A DNA stretch of 64,000 nucleotides from Xanthomonas melonis. Lineage in GTDB: Bacteria; Pseudomonadota; Gammaproteobacteria; Xanthomonadales; Xanthomonadaceae. The stretch spans positions 1 through 64,000 of the forward strand of contig NZ_JAJGQH010000007.1 in assembly GCF_020783655.1 (NCBI RefSeq). Reading direction: 5' to 3'. A program made the translations under genes and the position numbers. Below the pieces are notes generated by a model. That model saw only the letters and a program-made list of their open reading frames with translations, did not search any database and was not told where the DNA came from. Below are positions 25,879-35,186 of the stretch, in pieces. Numbering within the stretch: the stretch's first letter is position 1; each line of letters opens with the position of its first letter.

Positions 25879-27843
25879 ATGGCGCACGTGAACACTGCGA
25901 CCCGTACCACTTCCACTCGATCTTCCCGCCGGGTACGCCGGCGGCGCTGGCTGATCGGCCTGGGCATCGCTGCCGCGATCGTGGCAATCGTGCTGATCCT
26001 GTTCGACTGGAACTGGTTCCGCGGCCCGGTCGAGCGCGCGGTCAGCGCCAAGACCGGCCGGGAGTTCCGACTCGGCCATCTGGACGTGGATCTGGGACGC
26101 GTCACCACCGTGCGAGGAGAGCGGCTGCGACTGGGCAACGCCTCCTGGTCCAAACGGGGCGCGATGGCCGAGCTCGATTCCGCCGAGATCGACATCGAGT
26201 TCTGGCCACTGCTACGCGGCACGGTGCGGCTGCCGGAGATTCGTCTCGACCACCCAAGCGTGCTGCTGGAGGCCGGCAACGACAGCCACCCCGGCAATTG
26301 GGTGTTCGATGGCAACAGCGGCGATGGAAGCATGCCGCGCCTGGGGCGCCTGCTGGTCAGTGCGGGCCGGTTGCGCTACATCGACGAGGCCGGCCGATCG
26401 GATATCGACGTGGCGATCAACAGCCTGGCACCGCCACGCAGCGATCAGCGTGCGGCACCGATCGGCATCGAAGGAAAGGGCCGCTGGAAGGGTTACCCCT
26501 TCACGCTGAAAGGCGATACCGCATCGCCCCTGGAACTGAGCCAGAGCGAGCACCCCTTCCGTATCGATCTGCGCGGTCGCGCAGGTGCTACCCGCACGCA
26601 TGTGCGCGGCACGCTGACCAACCCGTTCCAGTTCCGCGTCTTCGATCTGCAGATGGCGCTCAGCGGCCAGGACATGCAGGATTTGTATCCACTCACCGGC
26701 GTCGCCATCCCGTCCACCCCGCCGTACACGCTCGACGGTCGCCTGCGGCGTGATGGCGATGTGTGGCGCTACGAAAGGTTCGCCGGCACCGCCGGCGACA
26801 GCGACCTGTCCGGTACCGCCGAGATCGACCTGCGCAACAAGCGCCCTTACCTCCGCGCGGACCTGGCCTCCAGACGCCTGGATTTCGACGACCTGGCCGG
26901 CTTCGTCGGCGCCCCACCCAAGACCGGCGGCGACGAATCGGCCAATGCCGATCAGAAGCAGCAGGCCGCACGCCTTGCCGCCAGCGCGCGTCTCCTGCCT
27001 GCCACGCCGTACGACCTGTCCAAGCTGCGCGCGATGGATGCCCAGGTGCGCTGGCGGGCGCAGCGCATCAACGCACCGTCCTGGCCGCTGGATGACATGG
27101 ATGCCTCGCTGAAGCTGGAAGATGGCCTGCTGCAGCTGGATCCGCTCAACTTCGGCGTGGCCGGTGGCGACATCCGCTCCACCATCCGCATGGATGCGCG
27201 CAACGCGGTCATCGCCACACACCTGAAAGCCGGTATCCGCGGCATCCGGCTGGATCGTCTGTTTCCCGATGCAACGCTCGCCAAGCAGGCGTCGGGCGCA
27301 ATCGGCGGCGAGCTGGACCTGCGCGGGCGTGGCAACTCGGTCGCGGCGATGCTCGGTAGTGCCGACGGCTCGGTCGGCGTCGGCATGGGCCGCGGCCATG
27401 TCGGCAACCTGATCATGGAGCTGGCAGGCCTGGACATCGCCGAATCGCTGAAGTATCTGATCACCAAGGATCGGCAGATCCCGGTGCGCTGCATCTTCGG
27501 TGATTTCGGCGTGCAGGACGGGGTGATGCAATCACGCGCCCTGGCGTTCGACAGCACCGACACCATCATCGTCGGCGAAGGAAACATCAGTCTCAAGAAC
27601 GAGACGCTCGATCTGCTGCTGCGCCCGCGCCCGAAGGACCGCAGCATCCTGAGCCTGCGCTCGCCGCTGCGCATCGCAGGAACCTTCAAGGACCCCTCGT
27701 TCCGCCCGGACTTCAAGGCGTTGGGCGTGCGCGGTGCCATTGCGGTCGCATTGGGAAGCATCGCGCCCCCGGCCGCCCTGCTGGCCACCTTCGAACCCGG
27801 CCCCGGCAAGGACAGCGATTGCGGCGGCAAGTATGCGCAGTGA
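25879..27843 (+). CDS. AsmA-family protein (inner-membrane anchored, periplasmic)
   Basis: A 654-aa AsmA-like protein, a family linked to lipid transport to, and assembly of, the outer membrane. A basic cytoplasmic stretch (RRVRRRR) precedes one TM helix (about 23-43, WLIGLGIAAAIVAIVLILFDW). The rest is a long beta-rich periplasmic body with the N-terminal AsmA pattern GPVERAVSAKTGREFRLG and the C-terminal AsmA_2-like region (LKNETLDLLLRPRPKDRSI, then RSPLRIAGTFKDPSFRPD). The frame opens at GTG 25858; the ATG at 25879 is preferred. It follows the hemolysin III gene by about 50 bp and could be co-transcribed. Confidence 0.9.
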   Translation: MAHVNTATRTTSTRSSRRVRRRRWLIGLGIAAAIVAIVLILFDWNWFRGPVERAVSAKTGREFRLGHLDVDLGRVTTVRGERLRLGNASWSKRGAMAELDSAEIDIEFWPLLRGTVRLPEIRLDHPSVLLEAGNDSHPGNWVFDGNSGDGSMPRLGRLLVSAGRLRYIDEAGRSDIDVAINSLAPPRSDQRAAPIGIEGKGRWKGYPFTLKGDTASPLELSQSEHPFRIDLRGRAGATRTHVRGTLTNPFQFRVFDLQMALSGQDMQDLYPLTGVAIPSTPPYTLDGRLRRDGDVWRYERFAGTAGDSDLSGTAEIDLRNKRPYLRADLASRRLDFDDLAGFVGAPPKTGGDESANADQKQQAARLAASARLLPATPYDLSKLRAMDAQVRWRAQRINAPSWPLDDMDASLKLEDGLLQLDPLNFGVAGGDIRSTIRMDARNAVIATHLKAGIRGIRLDRLFPDATLAKQASGAIGGELDLRGRGNSVAAMLGSADGSVGVGMGRGHVGNLIMELAGLDIAESLKYLITKDRQIPVRCIFGDFGVQDGVMQSRALAFDSTDTIIVGEGNISLKNETLDLLLRPRPKDRSILSLRSPLRIAGTFKDPSFRPDFKALGVRGAIAVALGSIAPPAALLATFEPGPGKDSDCGGKYAQ

Positions 27844-27933
27844 ACATGCTCGGCTCACCGATCGAGCCAAGGGTGCTGCGAATGCGAACGCCGACCACAT
27901 CCGGTATGCGTTTGCGGTCTTCAGCGGAATGCC

Positions 27934-28362
27934 TCAGCTGGCGATGTAGCGCTGCAGCTGATCGATGTCGCGTTGCTGCTCCTCGATCACCGCCTTGACC
28001 AGGTCGCCGATCGAGATCACGCCCAACACGCGGCCGTCTTCGACCACAGGCAGATGCCGGAACCGGCCTGCGGTCATCAGCTGCATGCAGCGCTCAACCG
28101 TCTCCGATGGCAGCACCGTCACCACATCCGAACTCATGATCTCCGCCACGCTGGTATTGGACGAGGAACGCTCGCGCAGGACCACCTTGCGCGCGTAGTC
28201 GCGCTCGGACACGATGCCGACCAGCGTCGGCCCGTCCATGACCAAGACCGCGCCAATGCTCTTTGCGGCCATCAGCCGGATCGCTTCGATCACCGCAGCG
28301 TCGGACGCCACTGCGAATATCTCACCCTTCTTGGTTCCCAACAGCTGTCGTACGGTCTGCAT
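27934..28362 (-). CDS. Two-CBS-domain protein
   Basis: A 142-aa cytoplasmic protein made of a tandem CBS pair (Bateman module), which commonly binds adenine nucleotides and gates a partner. The first CBS holds AIRLMAAKSIGAVLVMDGPTLVGIVSERDY (named by its ends) and the second RCMQLMTAGRFRHLPVVED and GVISIGDLVKAVIEE. The C-terminal helix is charged (QQRDIDQLQRYIAS). No catalytic domain is attached, and the partner is unknown. Its 5' end overlaps the 3' end of the upstream glycosyltransferase gene by 41 bases on the same strand, so the two are likely co-transcribed. Confidence 0.92.
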   Translation of the reverse strand: MQTVRQLLGTKKGEIFAVASDAAVIEAIRLMAAKSIGAVLVMDGPTLVGIVSERDYARKVVLRERSSSNTSVAEIMSSDVVTVLPSETVERCMQLMTAGRFRHLPVVEDGRVLGVISIGDLVKAVIEEQQRDIDQLQRYIAS

Positions 28363-29365
28363 GATCCGCTCCGCGCTCGGTCTGGTGTTGGCAGCCTACT
28401 CCCACCACGCCGCGCTGAGTATCGACCAGGTATAACGGACGCTGCTTCGCTTCGTCGTACAGCCTGCCCAGGTATTCGCCGATCAGCCCCAACGCGATCA
28501 ACTGGATACCGCCCAGGAACAGGATCACCGACATCATCGTTGGCCAGCCGGCCACCGGATCGCCGACCAAGGCCGCCTTGACCACCACCCAGGCACCGAA
28601 CGCGAAGGCCACCGCAGCAGCCATCAGGCCCAGATACGTCGCCGCGCGCAGCGGCACCGTGGAAAAACTGGTGATGCCCTCCAACGCGAAGTTCCACAGA
28701 CGCCACACGGTGAACTTGCTGCGCCCGGACAGCCGTGGCGCGCGCCGATAGGGCAACGCGACCTGTCGGTATCCCACCCAACCGAACAAGCCCTTCATGA
28801 AACGGTGGCGCTCGCGCAGCTGCTGCAAGGCCTGCACCACCCGCGGCGACAGCAGACGGAAATCGCCGGTATCGGCCGGGATCGGGGTGCGTGAGAGGCG
28901 CCGGATCACCCGATAGAAGGCATGTGCAGCGCTGCGCTTGAGCCAGCCCTCGCCCTCGCGAAAGACGCGCGTGCCGAAGATGTTGTCGTAGCCGGCCCGC
29001 CATAGCGCGACGAATTCCGGGATCAGTTCCGGCGGGTCCTGCCCGTCGGCATCGAGCAGCACCACCGCGCCAGGCGCGACATGGTCCAGGCCCGCAGACA
29101 CCGCGACTTCCTTCCCGAAGTTGCGCGACAAGCGCAGCGCACCCACCCGCGCATCGGCCTGCGCCAATGCCTGCAGCACGTCCCAGGTGCCATCGGTGCT
29201 GCCGTCGTCGACGTACAGCACGTGCGCGTGCAGATCGGTCAGTTCCTCAAGGACTGCGCACAGGCGCGGATGCAGCAGCGGAATGCTGGTTTCCTCGTTA
29301 TAGGCCGCGATCACCACCGTCAGCCGCTCGGAAGCGGTCGGCGCCGCCTGTTCGATCCGTTGCAT
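28322..29365 (-). CDS. GT2-family membrane glycosyltransferase (GtrB/DPM-like)
   Basis: A 347-aa glycosyltransferase that probably moves a sugar from a nucleotide donor to undecaprenyl phosphate. The GT-A domain has VVIAAYNEETSI, YVDDGSTDGTWDVLQ, the acceptor-side LSRNFGKEVAVSAGL, LLDADGQDPPELIPEF with the metal-binding Asp, and DTGDFRLLSPRV. Two C-terminal membrane helices (about 233-265 and 270-300) match the polyprenyl-phosphate class. An ordinary end would be near RPLYLVDTQRG; here a hydrophilic tail of about 26 residues extends into the CBS gene. Start: ATG at 29365, two bases after the mtgA stop. Confidence 0.9.
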   Translation of the reverse strand: MQRIEQAAPTASERLTVVIAAYNEETSIPLLHPRLCAVLEELTDLHAHVLYVDDGSTDGTWDVLQALAQADARVGALRLSRNFGKEVAVSAGLDHVAPGAVVLLDADGQDPPELIPEFVALWRAGYDNIFGTRVFREGEGWLKRSAAHAFYRVIRRLSRTPIPADTGDFRLLSPRVVQALQQLRERHRFMKGLFGWVGYRQVALPYRRAPRLSGRSKFTVWRLWNFALEGITSFSTVPLRAATYLGLMAAAVAFAFGAWVVVKAALVGDPVAGWPTMMSVILFLGGIQLIALGLIGEYLGRLYDEAKQRPLYLVDTQRGVVGVGCQHQTERGADHADRTTAVGNQEG

Positions 29366-29367
29366 GC

Positions 29368-30105
29368 TCACTTCGCCTGCAGGTAGGCAGGGCCGCCCAA
29401 CTGCCGCGCCTGTCGCTGGATCCACGCGGTACGCCGCTGCACATAGCCCCCCGGGCGTCGCGCGTCGTAGCGACGCGGAGACGGCAGCACCGCCGCCAGA
29501 CGCGCCGACTCGGTCGCCGACAGCCCGGCCGCGTCCTTGCCCCAGAACTGCCGGGCAGCGGCCTGCGCGCCATACACGCCATCGCCGAACTCGGCCACGT
29601 TGAGATATATCTCCAAAATGCGCTGTTTGGGCCACAGCAGCTCGATCAGTACGGTGTACCAGGCCTCCAGGCCTTTACGCACCCAACTGCGGCCCTGCCA
29701 CAGGAACATGTTCTTGGCGACCTGCTGGCTGATCGTACTCGCCCCGCGCACACGCCCACCGCGCGCATTGTGATCGCGCGCCTTCTCGATGGCCTGCAGA
29801 TCGAAGCCATGATGCAGTGGGAACTGCTGATCTTCCGCCGCCACCACCGAGATCGGCAGGCTGGCGGCGATCCCGTCGTAGTCGCGCCACTGCTGGTGCA
29901 GGGAAAAGCGCCAGTCGCCCTCGCCCCACGCTTCCAGATAGCGCCCGACCATCATGCTGCTGATCGGCGGATCGACCACCCGCAGCACCAGCACCTGCAG
30001 CACGCTCGCGGCCGCGAACAGCAGCGGTGCCGCCACGATCCAGCGCAGCCAGCGTCCACGCCGCGGCGGCGCGGCCTGCTTGCCATCCCATGCATCCGTC
30101 CCCAT
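29368..30105 (-). CDS. mtgA: Monofunctional biosynthetic peptidoglycan transglycosylase
   Basis: Polymerises lipid II into glycan strands at the periplasmic face. The 245-aa GT51 protein has an N-terminal TM anchor (about 20-45) and all GT51 motifs: [16 protein letters not shown] with the catalytic Glu, [33 protein letters not shown], and [18 protein letters not shown]. No transpeptidase domain follows, as expected for MtgA. The ATG at 30105 is divergent from hslO with about 75 bp between. It precedes the glycosyltransferase by two bases, suggesting an envelope-related operon mtgA-GT2-CBS. Confidence 0.95.
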   Translation of the reverse strand: MGTDAWDGKQAAPPRRGRWLRWIVAAPLLFAAASVLQVLVLRVVDPPISSMMVGRYLEAWGEGDWRFSLHQQWRDYDGIAASLPISVVAAEDQQFPLHHGFDLQAIEKARDHNARGGRVRGASTISQQVAKNMFLWQGRSWVRKGLEAWYTVLIELLWPKQRILEIYLNVAEFGDGVYGAQAAARQFWGKDAAGLSATESARLAAVLPSPRRYDARRPGGYVQRRTAWIQRQARQLGGPAYLQAK

Positions 30106-30181
30106 TGTGCGTTACGACCTTTCATTACCGATGCCTTGCCGCATTATCCGGCAACCAGCGTCCCTTACGTCCGATGTCTCC

Positions 30182-31072
30182 ATGACCGATCACGACCAGC
30201 TCTCCCGCTTCCTGCTGCCTGCCGCCGGTGTGCGCGGCGTCCACGTACGCCTGACCCAGGCCTGGCACGACATCCAGGGCACGGCCGAGTATCCGCCGGC
30301 AGCCCGCCAGTTGCTCGGCGAAGCGGCCGTCGCTGCGGCCCTGTTCACAGGTCATACCAAGGTCGACGGGCGCCTGTCGGTGCAACTGCGCGGCAACCAC
30401 ACGCTGCGGACCTTGTTCGCCGAGTGCACTGCCTCCGGCACCTTGCGCGGCATCGTGCAACTGGCCGACGGCGCCGACGCGCCCACCGATCTGCGCGAAC
30501 TGGGCGAGGCCGCCCTGCTGGCGATCACCATCGAAAATCCCGGCCTGGACCCGCGCGAACCGCAGCGCTACCAAAGCCTGGTCGGCATGCAGGCGCCGGA
30601 CCTGGCCGAAGCCTTCGAGACCTACTTCCAGCAATCCGAACAGCTACCCACCCGCCTGCTGCTGGCGGCCGGCCCGGATCAGGCCGCCGGTCTGTTGCTG
30701 CAGAAGCTTCCGGGCGACGAGGGCGATACCGACGGCTGGACGCGCATCGGCGCCCTGTTCGACACGCTGGGTGCGCCGGAGTTGCTCTCGATCGCCGGTG
30801 AAGACCTGCTGCATCGCCTGTTCCACGAAGAGGACACCCAACTAATGGGCAGCAAGCCGCTGCGTTTCGGCTGCTCCTGCTCTCGCGAACGGGTCGCCTC
30901 GATGCTGCAATCGCTGGGCGAGCAGGAAGCCCGCGCCGCAGCCGAGGAACGCGGGCAGGTGGAGGTACGCTGCGAATTCTGCGGCCGCGAGTATCACTTT
31001 CCGTTGACCGAGCTGGCCGTACTTTTCGAGGCAGCGCAACCGTCCCAGCAGGCGCCAGATCGGTTGCAATAG
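30182..31072 (+). CDS. hslO: Redox-regulated chaperone Hsp33
   Basis: A cytoplasmic holdase chaperone activated by oxidative unfolding. The 296-aa protein has the N-terminal domain start HDQLSRFLLPAAGVRG and the C-terminal zinc switch with four cysteines: CSC (in RFGCSCSRERV, about 236-238) and CEFC (in EVRCEFCGREYHF, about 268-271). This CxC...CxxC arrangement is diagnostic. The frame is open far upstream, but the ATG at 30182 matches the family start. A small inverted repeat, CGTTC/GAACG with a GGGG loop, follows the stop at about 31088-31101. Confidence 0.95.
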   Translation: MTDHDQLSRFLLPAAGVRGVHVRLTQAWHDIQGTAEYPPAARQLLGEAAVAAALFTGHTKVDGRLSVQLRGNHTLRTLFAECTASGTLRGIVQLADGADAPTDLRELGEAALLAITIENPGLDPREPQRYQSLVGMQAPDLAEAFETYFQQSEQLPTRLLLAAGPDQAAGLLLQKLPGDEGDTDGWTRIGALFDTLGAPELLSIAGEDLLHRLFHEEDTQLMGSKPLRFGCSCSRERVASMLQSLGEQEARAAAEERGQVEVRCEFCGREYHFPLTELAVLFEAAQPSQQAPDRLQ

Positions 31073-31191
31073 ATAGCATTGCGCGAGCGTTCGGGGGAAC
31101 GTGACTACTTGTTAAATAATCATAAATCCCCTAGCATCCCGCTTGCCCGCTTCCGGGAACTTAACAACTGCCCCTGGGTCTGACCTCCCGT

Positions 31192-32061
31192 ATGCGACAC
31201 CTCCTGCGCCTTCCGCTCGCCCTGCTGGTTGCCCTCGCGGCAACGGCGGGCGTGCATGCGCAGTCGGCACCGCAGCAGGTGCGCGAAAGCACGATCCTGC
31301 CGGTGTGGAACAAGGGCAGCGGCAAGGTGGAGGCGTTCCTGTACCTGGAACCCACCGGCGAGCAGAAGGCGGGGGCACGCTGGCATTTCGGTCGTAACTC
31401 GCTGGACGCCGCATTCGGCCTGACCTCCGGCGATTCGCTGGGCCTGCTGTGCAACAGCAGCCGCGGCACCAATATCAGCGGACTGGCCAGCCATTGCCTG
31501 CTCGCCGGTATCGGTGACGACGAGGAAGACAGCACCGCCGCATCGCGACGTGTGTCCGGCACGCTGGGCTTCAACCGCGGCAATGGCCGCGTCGGCGTCA
31601 CTGCCGGTACCGGCCGCGACACGCTTCCCGCATGGCTGATGGGCGCCGGCAAGGCGCCACTGACGCGTGTCGAACAGAACGACCTGACCGTCTTCGGCCA
31701 GAAGAACATCGGCCGCGAGGGTTTCGTCTCGATCGGCGGCACCTACGCCCGCGCACGCCTGGTGCCACTGGCCGATGTCTCTCCGGCAATCGCCGACCAG
31801 TGGGACAGCAAGACGCTCAGCGTCGGCGGCGGCTATGGCGCCTTCAGCGCCAATGTCATCGGCCGGGTGGTCGATGTTCCCGGTCAACCCGAAAAATGGG
31901 AGGGCCTGGGCCTGGGCCTGACCTGGCGGACCCCCTGGAGCGGGCAGCTGACGGTCGGCGCCGAGAATGTCATCTCCCGCGGCAAGAATCCCTTCGCGCC
32001 CAACAACGAAAGCAACAGCGACGGCACGATTCCGTACGTTCGGTACGAGCAAGATTTGTAA
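31192..32061 (+). CDS. Exported protein of unknown function, beta-barrel-like
   Basis: I do not recognise a named family. The 289-aa product has a clean signal peptide (MRHLLRLPLALLVALAATAGVHAQ). The mature part consists of short alternating strands rich in Gly, with glycine- and aromatic-containing strand pairs (KVEAFLYLEP, RWHFGRNSLDAAFGL, LSVGGGYGAFSANVIG, LGLGLTWRTPW, QLTVGAENVISRGK). This suggests an outer-membrane or periplasmic beta-protein. It has one Cys pair in the region LLCNSSRGTNISGLASHCLL. An AT-rich stretch (about 31112-31130) before the start could hold the promoter, and a good terminator follows. It seems monocistronic. Confidence 0.8.
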   Translation: MRHLLRLPLALLVALAATAGVHAQSAPQQVRESTILPVWNKGSGKVEAFLYLEPTGEQKAGARWHFGRNSLDAAFGLTSGDSLGLLCNSSRGTNISGLASHCLLAGIGDDEEDSTAASRRVSGTLGFNRGNGRVGVTAGTGRDTLPAWLMGAGKAPLTRVEQNDLTVFGQKNIGREGFVSIGGTYARARLVPLADVSPAIADQWDSKTLSVGGGYGAFSANVIGRVVDVPGQPEKWEGLGLGLTWRTPWSGQLTVGAENVISRGKNPFAPNNESNSDGTIPYVRYEQDL

Positions 32062-32090
32062 GCGGGTTCGCCCAAGAAAGCTTCTAGACC

Positions 32091-32118
32091 AACGCCACCG
32101 TCACCACGGTGGCGTTTT
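32091..32118 (+). terminator. Rho-independent terminator after the exported-protein gene
   Basis: Eleven-base stem AACGCCACCGT / ACGGTGGCGTT with loop CACC, followed by TTTT. Confidence 0.85.
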
Positions 32119-32138
32119 CATTTGTCTCCGACGCCGCA

Positions 32139-32156
32139 TTAACGGGACTTTAATTT
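32139..32156 (+). promoter_or_regulatory. Upstream motif shared with the opposing TonB receptor gene
   Basis: TTAACG-GGA-CTTTAATTT lies about 100 bp before the receptor ATG. The same motif, with CAT in the middle, occurs about 108 bp before the second receptor (40861-40878, minus strand). TTTAAT inside it resembles a -10. Confidence 0.55.
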
Positions 32157-32258
32157 ATTCGAGCAGCCAGATACCATCGGTTCACCCTGACGCCTTGGAA
32201 CTGCCTTTCAGATCCGCTTGCCAGGCCAACCCTAGTTCCGTATTCGGAGAGAGAGCCC

Positions 32259-35186
32259 ATGAAGTGCACGTCAAGCAAACTGCGTGACGCCGTCGTCCTC
32301 GCGCTCGTTGTTGGAGGAGCCTATTCGCCCGCGTCCTTTGCGCAGGACGCGGCGGCCAGTGCCACAACCAACCTCGACAAGATCGAAGTGACCGGTTCCC
32401 GTATCAAACGCGCCGACCTGGAAACCGCAAGCCCAGTATTCGTGATCGACCGCCAGGCCATCCAGAGTTCTGGCGCAGCAACGGTGGGCGAGTTTCTCCA
32501 GCGCACGCCCGCAATTGCCGGTGCGGCTACCAATCCGCAGGTGAACAACGGCGGCGGCGGCGGTGCAGCTACCGTGGATCTGCGCGGCCTCGGCGTCAAT
32601 CGGTCGCTGGTTCTGGTCGATGGACGACGCTGGATCGGCTCGGTCAGCAATGCCAGCGGTGCGGTGGATATCAACTCGATTCCGCTAGGCCTGATCGAGC
32701 GCGTCGAGGTATTGAAGGACGGCGCCTCGGCGATCTACGGATCCGACGCCATCGGCGGCGTGGTGAATTTCATCATCCGCAAAGACTTCGACGGGGTCGA
32801 AGCCAGTGCGTACTACGGCACTTCCTCGCGCGGCGACGCGGCGACGGAGCGCTACGATGCCGTCTTCGGCATGACCAACGACCGCGGCAGCTTGATGCTG
32901 GGTGCGAGCTACGACAAGGCTGACCAGGTGCGCGCGTCGGATCGTGCCTATTCGAGCCAACCGTACCAGCTCTATGCGGGCGAGAAGGGCATCGGCGGTA
33001 CCAGCCGAATCCTGACCGGCCGCTACGTCGTTCCGCGCGCCAACGCCACCGGCGTTAACCTGAGCGATCCCAATTGCGGCACCGGCGCCAGCGTCACGCT
33101 GACTCGCATCGACGGCCGGCCCGGCTCGGCACCGTCGGATTTCCGTTGTTTCAATCCGCAGACGGACGTCTACAACTTTCAGGCCGATGGCAACCTGACG
33201 CTGACGCCGCAAGAGCGGACCAGCATGTTCCTGAACGGTACCTACAAGCTCACCGATAACGTCGAAGCGTTCGTGCTGGGTTCCTGGCTGCGGACCGACT
33301 CTTCCTTCGCACTGGCGCCGCTGCCATTCGACGGCCGGCCTGCAGTGGACAATGTCCCGATCAGTGCAAATAGCATTTACAACCCGTTCGGCGTGAACAT
33401 CACAGACGCGCGCCTGCGCCTTCGCGATTTCATTCCCACGCGCACCACGCGATTCATCACCGAGACCTATCAGATCACCGGTGGCCTGCGCGGCGCATTC
33501 GGCGACAGCAGCTGGAGCTGGGACGCGTCCTACGGATACGGCCGCTCGCCGCAGACCTCTTCGGTAAAGGGCTACCTATTCAGCCCGGGACTTGCCGCAG
33601 CGCTTGGCCCGTCCATGATCGATCCCGCAACTGGAAATCCGATCTGCGTTCGTACGCCCGGCAATCCTGCAACTGCAATCAATGGCTGCTTGCCGGTCAA
33701 CTTCCTGGGGCCCGCCCCTGATCCGAGCACCCCCACGGGCCAGGCGCAATTGTCTGCACTCGGCTTGATCAATCCCACGATCACCAATACCAGCGAAAAC
33801 ACCCTGAAGGTCTACAACGCCAATGCAACCGGCGACCTGTTCGATGTTCCTGCAGGAACGGTATCGCTGGCGGTCGGTGTCGAACGCCGCGAAGAATCCG
33901 CAAGCTCGACCAGCGACTTCCTGACCATCATTCCGCCAGGCGAGACTGTCTGCTTGACGACGCAGGAAGCCTGTACATTCGGCAACATCTCGGGCGAATT
34001 CGATGTCAATGAAGTGTACGCCGAGGCACTGGTCCCGTTGCTGGCCGACGTACCCTTTGCGGAAAAGCTGAACCTGACACTGGGTACGCGCTATTCCGAC
34101 TACTCGAATTTCGGCGGAACCACCAACTCCAAGATTGGCGTGGAATGGAAGCCGTTTTCCGATCTTCTGCTCCGCGGCACCTATGCCGACGTGTTCCGCG
34201 CACCCACGATCGGCAATCTCTTCTCGCCCACGTCGCCTAGCGCGAACAGTTATGTCGACCCTTGCAATGGCTACTCCGGCCAGGCGACCGCTGATCCGCG
34301 TGCCTGCGCAGGCGTTGCTCCCGATGGCTCGTTCCGCCAGAGCAATAACCAGGTGACCTCGTTCCAGGTCGCCAATCCCAATCTTCAGCCGGAAGAAGGC
34401 GACGTATTCACCTACGGCTTCGTCTATAGCCCGAGTTGGCTGGACGGATTCAGCGTCACCGCCGACTACTGGCGCGTGAGTCTGGATCAGTTCATTACCC
34501 GACTTCCCGAAACCGTGATGCTGAATCAGTGCTATCAGTTCGGGCGCTACTGCGACACCTTTATCCGTGACGAGGCCGGCGACGTTGCGCAGATGACCAA
34601 TGCGATCGGCAACTTCGGCGAGTTGCGTACCAGCGGCGTGGATCTCGGTTTCCGCTACAACACCCCGGAAGCCGCGTGGGGCAGGCTGTCATGGAATCTC
34701 GATACCACCTATATCCGCCAGTATGACGTTCGCCTCCTATCGGGGGATCCGAGCAGCGATGTGGGCGCGTTCCCAGGGATTCCGCAGAGCAAGGGTCTGG
34801 CGGGCACGTTCGTGGACTCCGCATCGTCGGGCTTCGGAAACATCGCACGCTGGCGTGCGCTCAACGACTTGACCTGGACCTTCGGCAACCTCAATGCGAG
34901 CCTGACCACGCGTTACGTCCATCATGTCAACGAGGCACCGGACGTGGCCGAGGTCGGTACCGACGGTTACGTGGCAAAGCGCCAGGTTCCGTCCTATACC
35001 CAGACCGATTTCCAGCTGGGGTATCGCCTGGAAGCCTTGAACAACAGCACGATCCAGATCGGCGTTCGCAACCTGGCAGACCGCCAACCCCCTCTGGTCT
35101 ATTCCGGCTTCAATGCCTCCACCGACTTGCGGACCTACGATGCCATCGGCAGGTACTACTGGATGCGTTGGACTGCACGATTCTGA
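32259..35186 (+). CDS. TonB-dependent outer-membrane receptor (first of an opposed pair)
   Basis: A 975-aa outer-membrane active transporter. It has a signal peptide ending ASFAQ (about residue 29) and a plug domain with LDKIEVTGSRIKRADLE, DLRGLGVNRSLVLVDGRRW and RVEVLKDGASAIYGSDAIGG. A long beta-barrel follows, ending YYWMRWTARF with the terminal Phe needed for assembly. Several extracellular-loop cysteine pairs are present. The RBS GGAGAG and the N-terminus (SSKLRDAVV) match those of the opposing receptor (SKLRDAISF), so they are paralogues. A strong hairpin follows the stop. The substrate is unknown; lack of nearby iron genes and linkage to modifying enzymes argue against a plain iron receptor. 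Confidence 0.93.
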   Translation: MKCTSSKLRDAVVLALVVGGAYSPASFAQDAAASATTNLDKIEVTGSRIKRADLETASPVFVIDRQAIQSSGAATVGEFLQRTPAIAGAATNPQVNNGGGGGAATVDLRGLGVNRSLVLVDGRRWIGSVSNASGAVDINSIPLGLIERVEVLKDGASAIYGSDAIGGVVNFIIRKDFDGVEASAYYGTSSRGDAATERYDAVFGMTNDRGSLMLGASYDKADQVRASDRAYSSQPYQLYAGEKGIGGTSRILTGRYVVPRANATGVNLSDPNCGTGASVTLTRIDGRPGSAPSDFRCFNPQTDVYNFQADGNLTLTPQERTSMFLNGTYKLTDNVEAFVLGSWLRTDSSFALAPLPFDGRPAVDNVPISANSIYNPFGVNITDARLRLRDFIPTRTTRFITETYQITGGLRGAFGDSSWSWDASYGYGRSPQTSSVKGYLFSPGLAAALGPSMIDPATGNPICVRTPGNPATAINGCLPVNFLGPAPDPSTPTGQAQLSALGLINPTITNTSENTLKVYNANATGDLFDVPAGTVSLAVGVERREESASSTSDFLTIIPPGETVCLTTQEACTFGNISGEFDVNEVYAEALVPLLADVPFAEKLNLTLGTRYSDYSNFGGTTNSKIGVEWKPFSDLLLRGTYADVFRAPTIGNLFSPTSPSANSYVDPCNGYSGQATADPRACAGVAPDGSFRQSNNQVTSFQVANPNLQPEEGDVFTYGFVYSPSWLDGFSVTADYWRVSLDQFITRLPETVMLNQCYQFGRYCDTFIRDEAGDVAQMTNAIGNFGELRTSGVDLGFRYNTPEAAWGRLSWNLDTTYIRQYDVRLLSGDPSSDVGAFPGIPQSKGLAGTFVDSASSGFGNIARWRALNDLTWTFGNLNASLTTRYVHHVNEAPDVAEVGTDGYVAKRQVPSYTQTDFQLGYRLEALNNSTIQIGVRNLADRQPPLVYSGFNASTDLRTYDAIGRYYWMRWTARF

